A DNA stretch of 64,000 bases, taken from Helichrysum umbraculigerum. Its lineage: Eukaryota > Streptophyta > Magnoliopsida > Asterales > Asteraceae. A program made the translations under genes and the position numbers. A model generated the notes under the pieces. It worked only from the letters and a program-made list of their open reading frames with translations, did not search any database and was not told the origin of the DNA. The stretch is from contig CATIUR010000001.1 in NCBI GenBank assembly GCA_949592205.1, forward strand, positions 63,134,559-63,198,558, given 5' to 3'. This document shows positions 11,139-22,869 of the stretch, one piece after another; position 1 is the stretch's first letter; every line of letters begins with the position of its first letter.

Positions 11139-13200
11139 AGTAACAGATACGTGCGTATAGTCCGTATATGGTTTGGGATCGATACTATCTTCAATTGAGT
11201 GAACCCATCCCTTACATGCTTGTTTCGACTCATATTCTAAAATGGCCAAAGGTGCTTGGAATACGGTGAATGCTTACTACTGACTTTGAAAATGTGCAGA
11301 TGAAACGATTAGTGAATATTACTTGATGAATGTGTAAACGGTTTGATGCTAGGCAAATTAAGCAATTTTTATACAAAACAAGAGCGCTAATATTTTTTTT
11401 AAAATAAATTCAATCAAGGTAGATATATCTATACCATATTTTTAAGCATTTAGCTAATATGACTTAATACTTAGAATTGTCATATCGGAAATTACATTTT
11501 TATCCTTCGAAACAACATTAGAAACTTTTTATCTATGGTAACCCATTGACTATTTATCATTTCCAAATAAATGTATATTTTAATAAATTTAAATTAGTAA
11601 TAGATAAAACATAATACATACATAATCCAACTACATCACTATTATCAGTATTATCTTTTACAAAACTTATAAATAACTTCTTAATCTTTTAATTTGAATA
11701 TTTAAAATTATCCACATTTCACTTTTTAACTAGACATATATAATTAAAAGATATTTTTACCACTTCTTTTAATCTGATTTGATTACCATAATATCATAAG
11801 TGTAATAATTTTTTTTGATGAATAACCTTGATAAAGATGACTAACTTAAGGATTTGGTCGATGATAAATGAAAAATATTTAATTAAATAATATTAACCTA
11901 TGTACAAAGATAAAACTTATATATCTAAAACCCTTATATATAGTTTTCAATTCTCTTCCATAAACCTTAATCATGGGAAGATCGAAAAACTTCAAATTGT
12001 CCTTTACATTAAAATCATGGACTCAACCAATTAGGCAACCATAACTACTTATTAATTTAGTAAAGGAATTAGGTAAAATCGTTGACTGAACCAATAGCTA
12101 ACTATGATACAAAATCTTATCTAAATAATGCCCATCAAAAGTCAAACAATATTGATTGGGAATTAATATCAACGATTTATAAATCTTTATTTTCGTTTAA
12201 AATGTCTAATTGTATGAAAATGTGAGAATGTATATGACTCATGATATTTTCATATGGAAATTCAGAAATGTAAAGTGAATTATTATAAAAAAAAATACTA
12301 CAACATATAAAAAATATAAAAGACTATGAAGTATTTTAAGTTAGCAGTTATATGGTATAATATATTTAAACTTCAATCGCACCATATGTGATTAATGCTA
12401 TCGGTCCTTTTTTTTGTTCAAACGGTTTAATAGTAACGTACATTTTATTATTAAGTGTTATCGGAATGATGTTAAATTTAAATCAGAACAATTCAACAAT
12501 AAAACAGATTACCCACATCAACTAAACAACGTTAATCACAACATTTTTTGAGCTTTCCATAATTTTATCTGATGTATTGCGCGGGTCCTCTACTAGTACG
12601 TAATTATATAATACCGAAGAAACTAAGAATACTATTACGTAGAACTATGAAGGTCCCGGCCTCAAGACCCTCAACATGAGGTTAAAAGGAGATATATAAT
12701 TTTTAATCAAGCAGATAATCGTCGATTAATCAGGCAGGGAAATGTTAAACAAAGTTGTAAAAACCTTTTCAGGATAAATGATAATGAGGGCTCGAAATAG
12801 TTTATTGGAGTACGTTTCGATCAAAGACGGAAGCGTATAGCCCGTTATGATTATGAAATTTTCGTTCCTCTTGGAGAATCATTACCAATGGCACGCAGTT
12901 CGCCTATTGTTAGGATAAATGATACCGAGTGCTCGAAATAGTTTATTAGACACTTGATTTGATTGTCCCAACTATCTGAAAACAAGCCCTAGGCAAATGC
13001 TACGGTATGAATCACTGCAATAAAGTTTATAGTATATTCTGAGAACAAGATACATTAAAGCATCCTGTAAACAATTTCATTCATAAACATATCAAACATA
13101 ATACTGAGATGGATTTACAATGAGATGAGCCTAGCTAGCTAACCCAATTGCTCACAAATTAATTAAGCATATAATATATATAATAATCTACTTTCTAGAA
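11139..13200. other. AT-rich intergenic sequence
   Basis: No convincing gene. Near 12571-12598 the sequence ATTGCGCGGGTCCTCTACTAGT resembles a Helitron 3' end, but the expected GC hairpin is poor and no 5' end was found. The last part includes the 3' untranslated region of the DUF506 gene. Confidence 0.5.
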
Positions 13201-13248
13201 AGTAATTACTAAATGAACAAAGAAATTGATCTATACTGACAAAAATAT

Positions 13249-14386
13249 CTAGCTTGCTCCATCCATGGCCATGACCATTGCCAAATTTCCCATTTTGAAG
13301 CCAAAATCCTTTCTGGCAAAATCTTCTTTATGTCTACCATAGCAAGCTCCAGGAATCGATATAAACCCAACGGTTTTGTTGTTGTTCGCATTCATATCCA
13401 ATGATTTGTTAGTTGGAAACTCATTGGTGGTTCGTTTGTAAGACCCAAACCATTTTGCTTGAACGTACTCACGTCGCCTCCATGGTGGCACTTTCATTTT
13501 CATTTGGTTCATTGACTTCTTAATAGCTTTGCTCATTATTTTTACAATATCTTTGAATTCTTCCACGTTGCAAACTAAAATTTGAGGAAGAATCTTGAGC
13601 AATGAAGTATAACTATCAGTTGACCTAGCTATCTCGAACTCTTCTAAGGGAGATGCAATTATAATGTAACGTATGCCGGCAAATATAACGTCAACGTATT
13701 CATGATCACCAGAAAGAAGCCTCCCTTTCTTTTCCCACTTGGATTTGCAAAGACCTACACAGTAATTAGTTATGTCATATTTCAGTAACCCAACCAATAC
13801 AACTCAGAAAATAGGGTGATACGTACTACTAATCAATCAAGTTATTATATATACGACAACAGATGAAGATGACATATGATGCTAAAAAAATGGAACGATA
13901 AGATCATTTTGCACAAATGCAATATGATATTTGCTTCATTATTTATCTCTAAGTTACCCTTTAATAATACACGGTTAGTTAGAAATATGAATATATAGTA
14001 CCTGCATCGAGACCCTGATCACGCAGACGAGCCATCAGTGGTCGTTTAGATCCTGAAGACGGTGGCTTTCCGATCACGCGCCACCTTGCTTTCTCAACTT
14101 CTGAAATGACGGTTTTCCTCGAATCGTCATTTTCAAATCGAAATATTATCTTTAATGACTCCTTCATCTCCTGCATATCATCATCATTTCCATCAGAACT
14201 ACATTCATCATTCATTTTACGATCAAATTCCCTATCGACAACACCATCGCTGCGCTCGATGAACGAATTAACCAAATCAGACAAATCCAACATCGTTTCG
14301 GGCGAGTGCTCACTGCCACTGCTGTCGCAATCCGTCATCTTTGCAGCCATTTGAAACGCTTCTGCAACTCTTCCAAACCTCCCCAT
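13249..14386 (-). CDS. DUF506 (PDDEXK-like) family protein, two exons
   Basis: Exon 1 is 14386-14002 and exon 2 is 13754-13249. The 247-bp intron has donor GATGCAG/GTACTAT and acceptor TGTGTAG/GTCTTTG, joining in phase to give 296 aa. Family landmarks: an N-terminal MGRFGRVAEAF, then GSEHSPE and DLSDLVNSFIE (about residues 24-44); LMARLRDQGLDAG across the junction followed by LCKSKWEKKG; GDHEYVDVIF (about 144-153); FEIARSTDSY; and PPWRRREYVQAKW. These match DUF506 (PF04720), whose members are usually about 280-320 aa. Some Arabidopsis members (RXR1, RXR3) restrain root hair elongation; this copy's role is unknown. A TATA stretch lies about 130 bp upstream. No defect is visible, and it looks like a working host gene, the only clearly intact one here. 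Confidence 0.93.
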
Positions 14387-14509
14387 TTTGATAATAATTA
14401 TTCAATGAGTCCGTGATTTATATAAGTATTAAATGTTATGAAAATGTTGACATGAGAGAAGAAAAAAATGAAGAAAATAGAAGGTGTGTATAGATGATGA
14501 CATTATGGT

Positions 14510-14521
14510 GTTATATATATA
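14510..14521 (-). promoter_or_regulatory. Probable TATA box of the DUF506 gene
   Basis: The minus strand reads TATATATATAAC about 125-135 bp before the ATG at 14386. This leaves a 5' UTR of roughly 90-100 nt. It is the only TATA-like site at a sensible distance. Confidence 0.55.
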
Positions 14522-14667
14522 GGTGGTCGAGTGTGTATGTATGTTGCTTACGAATATGCTTTGTGCATGTGCGAATGAATGTGGACATTTTATGAAGTGT
14601 GTTCATTCAACACCCATTATTTTTGACATAACATTTTTGCAAATCTATTATTAATTACGGTTTAGGG

Positions 14668-14834
14668 CAAGGGAGGAGCTAGAAATTATTTATGAAGGGG
14701 GCAAAATCAAAATTATTTTGTGCTTCTATATAGTTTTGAGGGGGCAAAATTTTAAAATTGTCATTAATACATTTAAAAAATTATTTTTTTTATGTAATTT
14801 CAATATTTTTGTGGGGCAGGGGGCTCCGCCCCTG
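14668..14834. mobile_element. hAT-type MITE, 167 bp
   Basis: Left end CAAGGGAGGAGCTAG and right end (reverse complement) CAGGGGCGGAGCCCC form hAT-like inverted termini. They are flanked by a perfect 8-bp TSD, GTTTAGGG, at 14660-14667 and 14835-14842. No coding capacity. The ends are related to those of the 39090-39911 element. Confidence 0.85.
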
Positions 14835-14873
14835 GTTTAGGGTTGAGAGTCTAAATTTTATTTAATTCAATTT

Positions 14874-14875
14874 GT

Positions 14876-14948
<73 letters not shown>
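14874..14948. repeat. (TAA)n microsatellite
   Basis: About 24 uninterrupted TAA units, ending in AAATAAATA. Confidence 0.95.
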
Positions 14949-14950
<2 letters not shown>

Positions 14951-15280
14951 AATTAATAAGCATAAACCAAAGACTGAAATAATTTACAATAAGGATAATA
15001 ATGTTGAGTTGTTGACATAATGTAAATTATATATAAGAATTACTTTTTTCGTCGCAAAATATGTTTGCTGTTTTATTTAGTTTATCAAAATGTAAGAATA
15101 TTATATTTCTATTATACGATGTACTGATTATGTCTTCTCTTAAATGTTGTGTAATTTGATTGTGAATAGGAAGAATTGTATTGAATTACAAAAAAAGTAT
15201 GATAGCAACTAAATAGAAATTAATTTATAATAATGTGGTAGCGATAATAGCGATATCATTTTTTCACGTACTATCACCTA

Positions 15281-15478
15281 CTCCCTCCGTCTCAAATCTA
15301 TTGTCCATCTTTCCATTTTGGGATGTCCCAAATTTATTGTCTACTTGTACTTTTCAACCAATCAAAATATTTGTAAGTGGTGAGAAATTAAATCTTATTG
15401 GTTGTAGAGTACAACCAGTACATTTTTTTTAAAGTGCGTGTTTTTTGTCTGAGAACAATAAAATTGGGACGGAGGGAG
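15281..15478. mobile_element. Stowaway-like (Tc1/mariner) MITE 1
   Basis: CTCCCTCCGTCTC at the left and GGGACGGAGGGAG at the right, inverted, flanked by TA on both sides. This is the classic plant CTCCCTCCGTCC Stowaway terminus. 198 bp, noncoding. Confidence 0.88.
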
Positions 15479-15601
15479 TACTATTTTAGGTATAAACAGC
15501 AAATTAAAAATCATCTTCCAATCCGATCCGTACGTGCAAAATAACAATGCTATCAAAAGCATATTCCAATTATTATTCACATAAACTTAAACTGTTAAAT
15601 A

Positions 15602-15850
15602 CTCCCTCTGTCCCGATTCTATTGTCCAGTATTCCTTTTTGAGATGTCCCAATTTAATTGTCCACTTCCATAAATAGATAAGAATAATGAGATAAAGTTC
15701 ATTTTTGCCCCTAATTTATATATGTAAGACAAAAAGGTAGGTAAAAAGTAAAGGGTAAAACTGTCTTCTTACCAAAAAGTAAGAGAGATTGTGATATTTT
15801 CTCAAACTGCGTGTTTTTTGTCTGTGACACTAAAATTGGGAGGGAAGGAG
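15602..15850. mobile_element. Stowaway-like MITE 2
   Basis: CTCCCTCTGTCCC at the left and GGGAGGGAAGGAG at the right, flanked by TA. Internal sequence is similar to the MITE 120 bp upstream (ATTGTCCA and GATGTCCCAA motifs), with diverged right terminus. 249 bp. Confidence 0.82.
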
Positions 15851-16299
15851 TATATAGGAAGCCTACCGTAAATTGATACATTAGATAAAGTATTAATTAA
15901 TACTCCGTATTAATTAAATTTTGATGCCGCCGTACAAGTATTCGGTTGGTATATTCTATTCTAAAACAAAATATTCTTTGAATACAATAACAAGTTAACA
16001 ACCTTTAGTAAGCCTCAAATTACATAACCAAATAATCGTTCATCAAATTAGATAATTATTATATTGTCGCTACATGCAATTATGTTTTTCAATACTAGCT
16101 CTATTTCTGGTCTATTTTACTTTTCGCATAGTTTTGCTCTTTTCAGTCATGGCATTAAAAAAAATGAAAAAGAAAGTAAAAAAAAAAATGAACTCTTATG
16201 TTCAACTCGATCATTGAGGGATTAACGATTAATACTACGTATTAGACCCATAACAATAACTAATAATCATTAAAAGAGTCACATGTATCTTCCATTAAC

Positions 16300-16651
16300 C
16301 ACTAAAAAAATGTCATTTTATCACACTTTTTTACCACGCTTCTAGAAAGTGTGTAAATTTTTTTGCAAAAGATAAGATTTTCCACATCTATATATGTAAA
16401 AATAAAAAGAAAAGTTCACACTTGTAAGTATGGAGAAATTACAACTTATTAACACTTAAAATTGTGGAAACAATTTGTAACGCATTATTTTCCCACGCAA
16501 GAGGGAGTACGTGTGGATAAGTTGAGTGTAACAAGTTGAAATTCACACCTATAAATATGAGATAAGTTTAATTATATTATTTCACAGTTATATGTGTGAT
16601 GATTGTGGTAATTTTCGAAAAGTTTGAATAAATGATATCTTTGTTGTAGTG
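16300..16651. mobile_element. CACTA-like non-autonomous element
   Basis: Left end CACTAAAAAAATGTCATTT and right end (reverse complement) CACTACAACAAAGATATCATTT are inverted and start with CACTA. The 3-bp flanks are AAC and AAA, an imperfect TSD. 352 bp, noncoding. Confidence 0.5.
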
Positions 16652-17843
16652 AAAGTAATGATTCAGGTCTTGAAATATTGGATTTTGTTGCACACATATG
16701 GTCGGCCACTCAGTACAACATATATCAACGTTCACAAATCTTTCTAAGCTTTATTGTGTTAGAGAAATCATGATCATACAATTGTCGTTTTGTAACATAT
16801 TTGTCAAGCGTTCTAATCCCTGGCACCAAACAAAGCCTCTCATGAGCTTTTCAATCCCTTTTGTTATTAAGGCTGGAAGAACGTACATCATAGACCAATA
16901 AACCTGCATTATATTGATGATAAAACTGAAATGAGAAATTGAAGTCTTCCCGCAAAAGATACAGCTTTATATTTTCAATCTTGGAGGCAGTTTTCAACCC
17001 TTTCAATTAACACTTAACAGTCTTTATGCATTAGTCTAGCTTGTTGTAATTATCGAGATACCAAGATACTTAATCGGTAAGGATCCTTCCTTAAAAGACA
17101 TCACAAAATAAAAATAAAAATAAATGATACTTATAATAAGTAATGAACGATGAACGACAACAATGATTCGATTTCTTACTTGTTTATAAGTTTATATGAT
17201 GAATTATGCTTAAATTTATAGTTTTTGTTAACAAGTTACAACTTTCTTAAAAACTCAAAATAAGAACCAAAAAACCTAAGTTGAAATTGTAAATGAGTTG
17301 AACACTTGAACTCAATTTGTATGCGTCATTCGTGATGAGATAATTAACAAATATATTGAACGAATTCAGAAACACATGAATATATATAGATTGTAAATTG
17401 AAAATTTAATTGAGATCATTAAAAACGGAGTACGAGATTTACAATTGACAGCGAATAAATTAAATGTTGTGAAAATTGCAATGAAATTGAATCTATGACG
17501 ATGAATCAGTAAGACTAGCATAATACTCGCGTTATGCAGTGGAAATAATACTACATTGTAATTCGTAATTATTCACTAATATATTACTTTTGATGTTGAA
17601 TCGACAACAATAGCTTGATTTGTAGTGTTGAAGATCCGTGATACTAAATGTAGGTTAAAAGCGGAAAAATATAAAAATATAAGTTACTACAATTTGAAAA
17701 TTATAAAATTTTTAAATTTATAAATGTTAAAACTTATTTCTTAAAAGTTACTAGAAATAAAACATTAAGATGTTTTATAAGTAATTATAGATGTATGTGT
17801 ATGTTGCTGAGGTACTAAAGAAAAAGATGAAAATGTCCTTAAC
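16652..17843. other. AT-rich intergenic sequence
   Basis: No open frame with recognisable content, no inverted terminal pair found, and only simple AT-rich tracts. Confidence 0.6.
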
Positions 17844-18298
17844 TAGAGGTGTTCAAAGTCGGATATTCGAAATTTGAGATATATGATTTCACTATCCGAA
17901 TCCGAAATTTTTCAATTATCCGAAATTTGGATATCTGAATATCCGAAATTAGCAACTTTGAAGCTTTTAAATCTAGATACGCAATAGAAGCGATTGCTGA
18001 CTACGTACAACCAACCAAAACAATCCATAGTTCTTCAATCTATTAACTATTTGAATCATTTATTGATGTGTTTACAAATAATTTATCTACTATGACGGCT
18101 TTCAATATTAAAAGAAAAAACAAATCGATTTTTTTTGAAATTTTGGATATTGGATATACGATATATCTTAAATTTACTATCCGATTTCGAATCCAAAAAA
18201 TTTGGATATCTAAAAATACGGGTATCCAAATTTTCAGATATTTAAAGATTAGATTTTCGAATTACGAATTTGAATACATATACTTTTGAACACCCTTA
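17844..18298. mobile_element. hAT-like element with subterminal CCGAA/TTCGG words
   Basis: Left end TAGAGGTGTTCAAAGT and right end (reverse complement) TAAGGGTGTTCAAAAG are similar inverted termini. Repeated ATCCGAA/TTCGGAT words fill the subterminal zones, as in other plant hAT-type elements. The flanks share only CTTRAC, so the TSD is decayed. 455 bp, noncoding. Confidence 0.5.
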
Positions 18299-18358
18299 CT
18301 TGACACTGAAACTTCACTTTCCTGGTAGCGAGTTGAAGGGCAGAGGAATTAGTTGATA

Positions 18359-18374
18359 GATGAGATCGACGATC
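18359..18374 (+). repeat. SINE target site duplication, left
   Basis: GATGAGATCGACGATC, repeated exactly at 18476-18491. The long direct repeat is typical of LINE-mediated insertion. Confidence 0.9.
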
Positions 18375-18475
18375 TCTTTCTGGAAGCAGTCTCTCTACTT
18401 AATGGTAGAGGTACGACTGTCTACATCTTACCTCCTCATACCCTGTTTTTGACGAGATTGAGTATTGTTGTTGTT
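18375..18475 (+). mobile_element. 5'-truncated Au-type SINE
   Basis: 101 bp with the plant Au-SINE-like words GCAGTCTCTCTAC and GACTGTCTACATCTTACC and a 3' end of repeated TTG (ATTGTTGTTGTT). It is bounded by perfect 16-bp direct repeats. The tRNA-derived 5' part is missing. Family assignment is from remembered motifs; the insertion itself is clear from the TSD. Confidence 0.8.
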
Positions 18476-18491
18476 GATGAGATCGACGATC

Positions 18492-19164
18492 AGATTTTCA
18501 CATTCCCTATAGATCAATTCCCGGTATCTAAGTTGAAATTGACAAATAATGTTATTCTTGTATATGAGTCTAGGAGTGTATCCACTATATTGCAAGTAGG
18601 GGGTAAGGTCCCCGACGGTTTATTTTGGAATTATTTTTACTAACTTTTGTCAACGGTGTAAAACTAAAACTGATTCTAAATTGGACCGAGACCAATTCTA
18701 GAAAAGACTAGACTCGTTTAGGACTGTCTGAAAGTCCTAATTTCGTTCTACTTTCAGTTAGGGGACTCGTTAAAAATTAGACTGAAATCAGTTTAAACTA
18801 ATTAAGAACTGAAACTGGTTTAAAACTTGAAAAAAAAAAACTTAAATATGTCATGAGCTACTTATGTTTATTGATTGACGTTTAAGATTTTTTGCTTTAG
18901 TAAATTCTATTTAGTTTAGTGCATATTTTATCTCTTTATTTATGATTTTCTGTTTTTAAATTTTAGCCAATTGATCAATAATTTCAAACGTATACATTTA
19001 TTTTCATTCATATTTTACAATTATTGAATTTTTCTTTTACTTTTTAAATTTTGCACCACGAAATATAAAGTTATGTTTTTGATTAAAAAAAATTGTTAAT
19101 AACTTTTTATAAAACTTAATAAAAAAATTAATAAAAGTTCAAATTGTAACTATTGATCAAAAAC
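18492..19164. other. Intergenic AT-rich sequence
   Basis: Nothing recognisable apart from A/T-rich runs. It leads into telomere-like repeats at 19165. Confidence 0.6.
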
Positions 19165-19200
19165 TCTAAACCCCAAACCCCAACCCCTAAACCCCAAACC
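19165..19200 (+). repeat. Interstitial telomere-like repeats, part 1
   Basis: Degenerate CCCTAAA-type units (AAACTCTAAACCCCAAACCC and similar). With 22826-22869 and 29805-29895 it forms one tract later split by two insertions. Confidence 0.8.
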
Positions 19201-19968
19201 TGTAACACCCTCAAATTTCGGGTTGCGGAAGCGGTCGGGTCGGGTGTTACCAAATCAAATATCACAGCATAAGATACATAATGAACGACTCTAAATGAGA
19301 CGTTTGAAAATAGTTATTACATTTTCCAAAATAAAATGTATACGAGTTTTGAGTTCGCAAAATAATTTCAATACATAGTTTGTAATACAAAAGTTATGCA
19401 GAGAAATTCCGTTGTTTGAAAATATGCGACTCGAGCTAGCATAATCTTGTAGCAATCCTAATCCTGCTGGGCACCCGAGAACACATGCTAAAACGAGTCA
19501 GCTATAAAGCTGGTGAGTTCATAGGATTGTTAGTTGAAACATAAAGTATAAAACCTTGTATGTTTTGAATGGTAGTTCAAAATCTACGATCTTGATTTGT
19601 ATTAATATAGTATTGTAACATAAATGTGTATACAATAATTGAGGTATCTAATACCTAAGTAATAGTGGTATGTACCTAAGTACATAAAGATTGAGGCATA
19701 CTATGCCTAGATACCTATCAGGTATAATTGAGTCTACAGAAGTGAGGCAATACATGCCTAAGTATGAATCGTGTGATTGTATGACCGCGTCATATGTTAA
19801 CGAGTAATAATGTTACTTATGTTGTATTAAAACATGATGATGCCCCCGTGGCATAATATGTGGTGTCTAGCACAAGTTAAATGGTAGTCCCGCAGACTAT
19901 GATTGAGTAATTGGTGTATTGCATCTAGCAATAGTTAATTGTAGACCCGCAGATCTATGATTGAATGT

Positions 19969-20107
19969 TTAGTGTGTCCGTTTGACCAGTTAGTGTGAGC
20001 TAACCCGGACATGATTGAAAATGATTGTAGTTCCGCATAACTATGATTGAAAATGTTTAGTGTGCCCGTTTGACCAGTTAGTGTGAGCTAACCCGGACAT
20101 GATTGAG
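19969..20107 (-). repeat. Tandem 60-70 bp units inside the solo LTR
   Basis: The stretch with CGTTTGACCAGTTAGTGTG and AGCTAACCCGGACATGATTG occurs twice. Related short duplications follow: GATCACGAGCATAAGCTCGC twice (20154-20215) and GCCGRCAGTACTACGAC-type units three times (20360-20460). Confidence 0.8.
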
Positions 20108-20564
20108 CTAAAGGCCTCGCGTGATAATCTCACCGACCCGTTAACTTATTGCGGATCACGAGCATAAGCTCGCCCATCCGTGAATGTGTGTGGATCACGA
20201 GCATAAGCTCGCCCATCCATCGAGTGTATCGATTTACCGCGATATCGTACTTGTGCCCACTGCAATACCGTGACATCGTTTTGTGTCCACTTTACCGTGG
20301 CATCGTTTTGTGCCTAATCAGGCATCGGTCGAATTGCTCGAAAGCAAAGTATGTAATTGAGCCGGCTGTACTACGACGAGCCCGACTGGTGAAATGTAGA
20401 GCCAGCAGTACTACGACATGCTAGCTAAGGTAAATGAGAGCCGACAGTACTACGACATGCCCGACTAAATTAATTGTATTTGTATGTGTGTACGTATATC
20501 TATACACATAGTTAATTGTAGTTGGCACCGAGTGCTCGAGATGAAGTACAAGTACGTGTATATA

Positions 20565-20566
<2 letters not shown>

Positions 20567-20626
<60 letters not shown>
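20567..20626. repeat. (TA)n microsatellite
   Basis: About 27 TA units within the solo LTR. A second TA run lies at 22680-22716. Confidence 0.95.
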
Positions 20627-20628
<2 letters not shown>

Positions 20629-21198
20629 TCGAATTGGTAAACACCTTAAATTGTGTATCATGTAGCACATGAACTTGATTGATTGTAGCTAAGTATGTAT
20701 ATACAATCCTTAGCTATTTATTGTATCACAATAAGCCTAGGTATGACTAATCATCACCTAGTTGTTTGTATTAGTATAATGATTCTATACTAACATATGT
20801 TACTAGCCTAGCAAGTATATAGTGATCATGATCTTGTATGGGCAGTATTAGTTCCTAAAAGGAAGACTAATCCCGTAAAAGTATGGTCATTGTCCAGTGT
20901 AAGTAGAACTAACCAGTCCTAATATAAGTGATAGTATTGTCCCACGACAATATGGTCAATGAATGGTGATAACTTAATCAAGTTATGTAATGGTAACCTA
21001 TCTAGGTTAAGTAGTGATATTGTCCTACAACAATATAATGGGTGTAATTCCTAAGTATTACACATTTCGTATTACAAACAGTGATATAGATAATTGTGAA
21101 TTATAAAAGTTTATCAACATAATTCGAAAACAGTAATTGAGCATGCGTCTCACCCCGAAAACAGTAAAACAGTTGAAAGAGTGGGGCTATGAACTCAC

Positions 21199-21256
21199 CT
21201 GAGGAGTTAGCGATCCTACGATACGTGTGTTGTACGAATGGTAACCTTTGAGTATC
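21199..21256 (-). other. Putative leader exon 2 in the solo LTR
   Basis: On the minus strand the acceptor CGTGTTTAG/G precedes 58 nt ending CCTCAG with donor GTGAGTTC. It corresponds in position and splice-site sequence to the exon-2 segments of four other LTRs. Confidence 0.5.
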
Positions 21257-21345
21257 CTAAACACGTGAGGTTATATAAGTACGAGACAAATCAGTTTGTC
21301 TAAGCGAGTCGTGTAAATATTCATTTGTCGTTCAAGGTGGGAAAT

Positions 21346-21440
21346 TGTGTACGGGGGTCCGGGGGCAGCGCCCCTGGTAGCGGGGTCCAAGGGGTGGCAA
21401 CCCCTGGCGGGGTCCAAGGGGCAGAGCCCCTGGTTGGGGT
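21346..21440 (-). repeat. GC-rich stem-loop block in the solo LTR
   Basis: Repeated GGGGTCCAAGGGGCAGAG and CCCCTGG modules, each able to fold. A very similar block is in the other minus-strand LTR at 42858-42920. Confidence 0.85.
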
Positions 21441-21545
21441 CGAGCTGCCAAGTCAGCTTGGAAAATTTTTATTTCTATTATGTTGCTGTAGTGAAAACGC
21501 TCCGAAATCCCATTTCGGAGTAAAATTAGCTGGTAAAATTTGAGT

Positions 21546-21895
21546 CTCGACACTTAGTGAAAATGTGTATTTTCTATTGTAGGCGACACTAGGCAAGTGT
21601 CGCTATAGGCAACACTAGAGAGGGTAGCGTCACTTACTAGGGTGTCACTAAGATGCGACACTAGGATTAGTGTCGGTTGAAATCAGAATTTGATTATAGG
21701 CGACACTTAGGCAAGTGTCGCTTGAAGTGTCGGTTGGGAGTGTTGGGCGTCACTGAACCAGTGACGGATGTAAGTGTGGGGAAAAAGGGGTTTTATACGG
21801 CACTTAGACAAGTGACGCAAAATTAGGGTTTTTAGCGACACTCAGTGCGTCACTTAAGTGACGCTACGCTGCAGGTCTGTGGGCGACACTTGCGA
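21546..21895 (-). repeat. Palindromic word array GCGACACT / AGTGTCGC in the solo LTR
   Basis: More than a dozen CGACACT and AGTGTCG or AGTGACG words in both orientations over 350 bp. The array lies between the donor at 22028 and the exon-2 acceptor at 21257 in the LTR's own sense. Confidence 0.8.
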
Positions 21896-22675
21896 CTGTT
21901 CGACGATTTTTCCACCAAAAACGCAATCTAACCCATTTTTAGGCCGAATCTTGTTGTTATAATGTTAATACATGATACATTAAGTGTTTTTAACAAGAAA
22001 TAACAAGAAAAAGTAAGTGATTCCTTACGATTTGAAGATTGAGGGTTGAGGATGATGATGAACTTGATGATGATCTTGAAGAAGAAGATGAAGATGCTGA
22101 TGATGATGGTGATGATCTGCTGTTGTTGATGCCGATTTTTGTTGTTGTTATTGTTGATTTATTGTTGTTGTTGGTTGGTTCCAAAAGAAAAGAGAATGAG
22201 ATTGAGAGAGAGAGAGAGATGAAGATGAGAAGATGAAGAAGAAAAATGAAAAATGAAGAAAGGGGAAGGGGTTGGGATCGGCCGACCAAAAGAAAAAGGG
22301 AGGGGGTTTTCCCCCACTTCGTCCCCAATTCGCGGTGCAAAATACCCGTGTTTTTGTACCCGATAGTAAAATAAATAACATTTTTAATCTATAAAATTCT
22401 TTTATATGTTTTCGAAATATTTTAGAGTTGAAACATTTTATAAAAATAAAATGTTTGGTTTAAAGTTTTATAACCAATTTTTGCGCGGTCTCGGATAACT
22501 AAAATGCGTTTTTAGTTAAAACGACTTACATTTTCGAACGTTTAATATTTTTCCTCAAACACATAATGTTTATTTTAACTAATAAAATATTAGTTGTGAA
22601 ATTTTGTCACCGAAATTCGGACGCGTTATACTGCGTTCTTTCAGATTCGTTTAAGTGTGATTATTAAATAATCAT

Positions 22676-22721
<46 letters not shown>

Positions 22722-22825
22722 TATATATAAAGTTTTCGAATACTTTGTTTATAATTGCATATAAAATATAATTATTTGAAGTTTAAAATTGGCGCGAAAA
22801 TTTGACTTTTTGACCAAGTGTTACA

Positions 22826-22869
22826 AAACCCTAAACCCTAAACGCTTTATAAAACTCTAAACCCTAAAT
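22826..22869 (+). repeat. Interstitial telomere-like repeats, part 2
   Basis: AAACCCTAAACCCTAAACGC and further CTAAACCCTAAAT units between the solo LTR and the hAT-like element. Confidence 0.85.

Larger units (their letters stand above)
19201..22825 (-). mobile_element. Solo LTR of a long-LTR Ty3/gypsy element
   Basis: 3625 bp from TGTAACACCCTC to AAGTGTTACA, flanked by AAACC on both sides (19196-19200, 22826-22830). No PBS, PPT or internal region, so it is a solo LTR. Orientation is minus: the right-hand part holds the AT-rich promoter half and a CT-rich exon-like stretch (22040-22235) with a GTAAGG donor at 22028. Then come the GCGACACT array, a GC-rich stem-loop block, an exon-2-like segment and the terminal GGGTGTTACA. 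The TSD lies in a repeat tract, so its match is weaker proof than usual. Open frames inside it are low-complexity. Confidence 0.88.

Noticed and set aside
12571..12598. Helitron 3' end
   Set aside because: Ends in CTAGT after GCGCGGG, but the hairpin is weak and no TC-type 5' end was identified.
18353..18643. 96-codon frame with repeated DEIDD words
   Set aside because: The repeated words are the two copies of the SINE target site duplication.
19165..19200. True chromosome end
   Set aside because: Degenerate short tract with long non-telomeric sequence on both sides.
21990..22340. Serine-rich 116-codon frame on the minus strand of the solo LTR
   Set aside because: Low-complexity TCA/TCT repeats in the CT-rich leader exon, with no domain.
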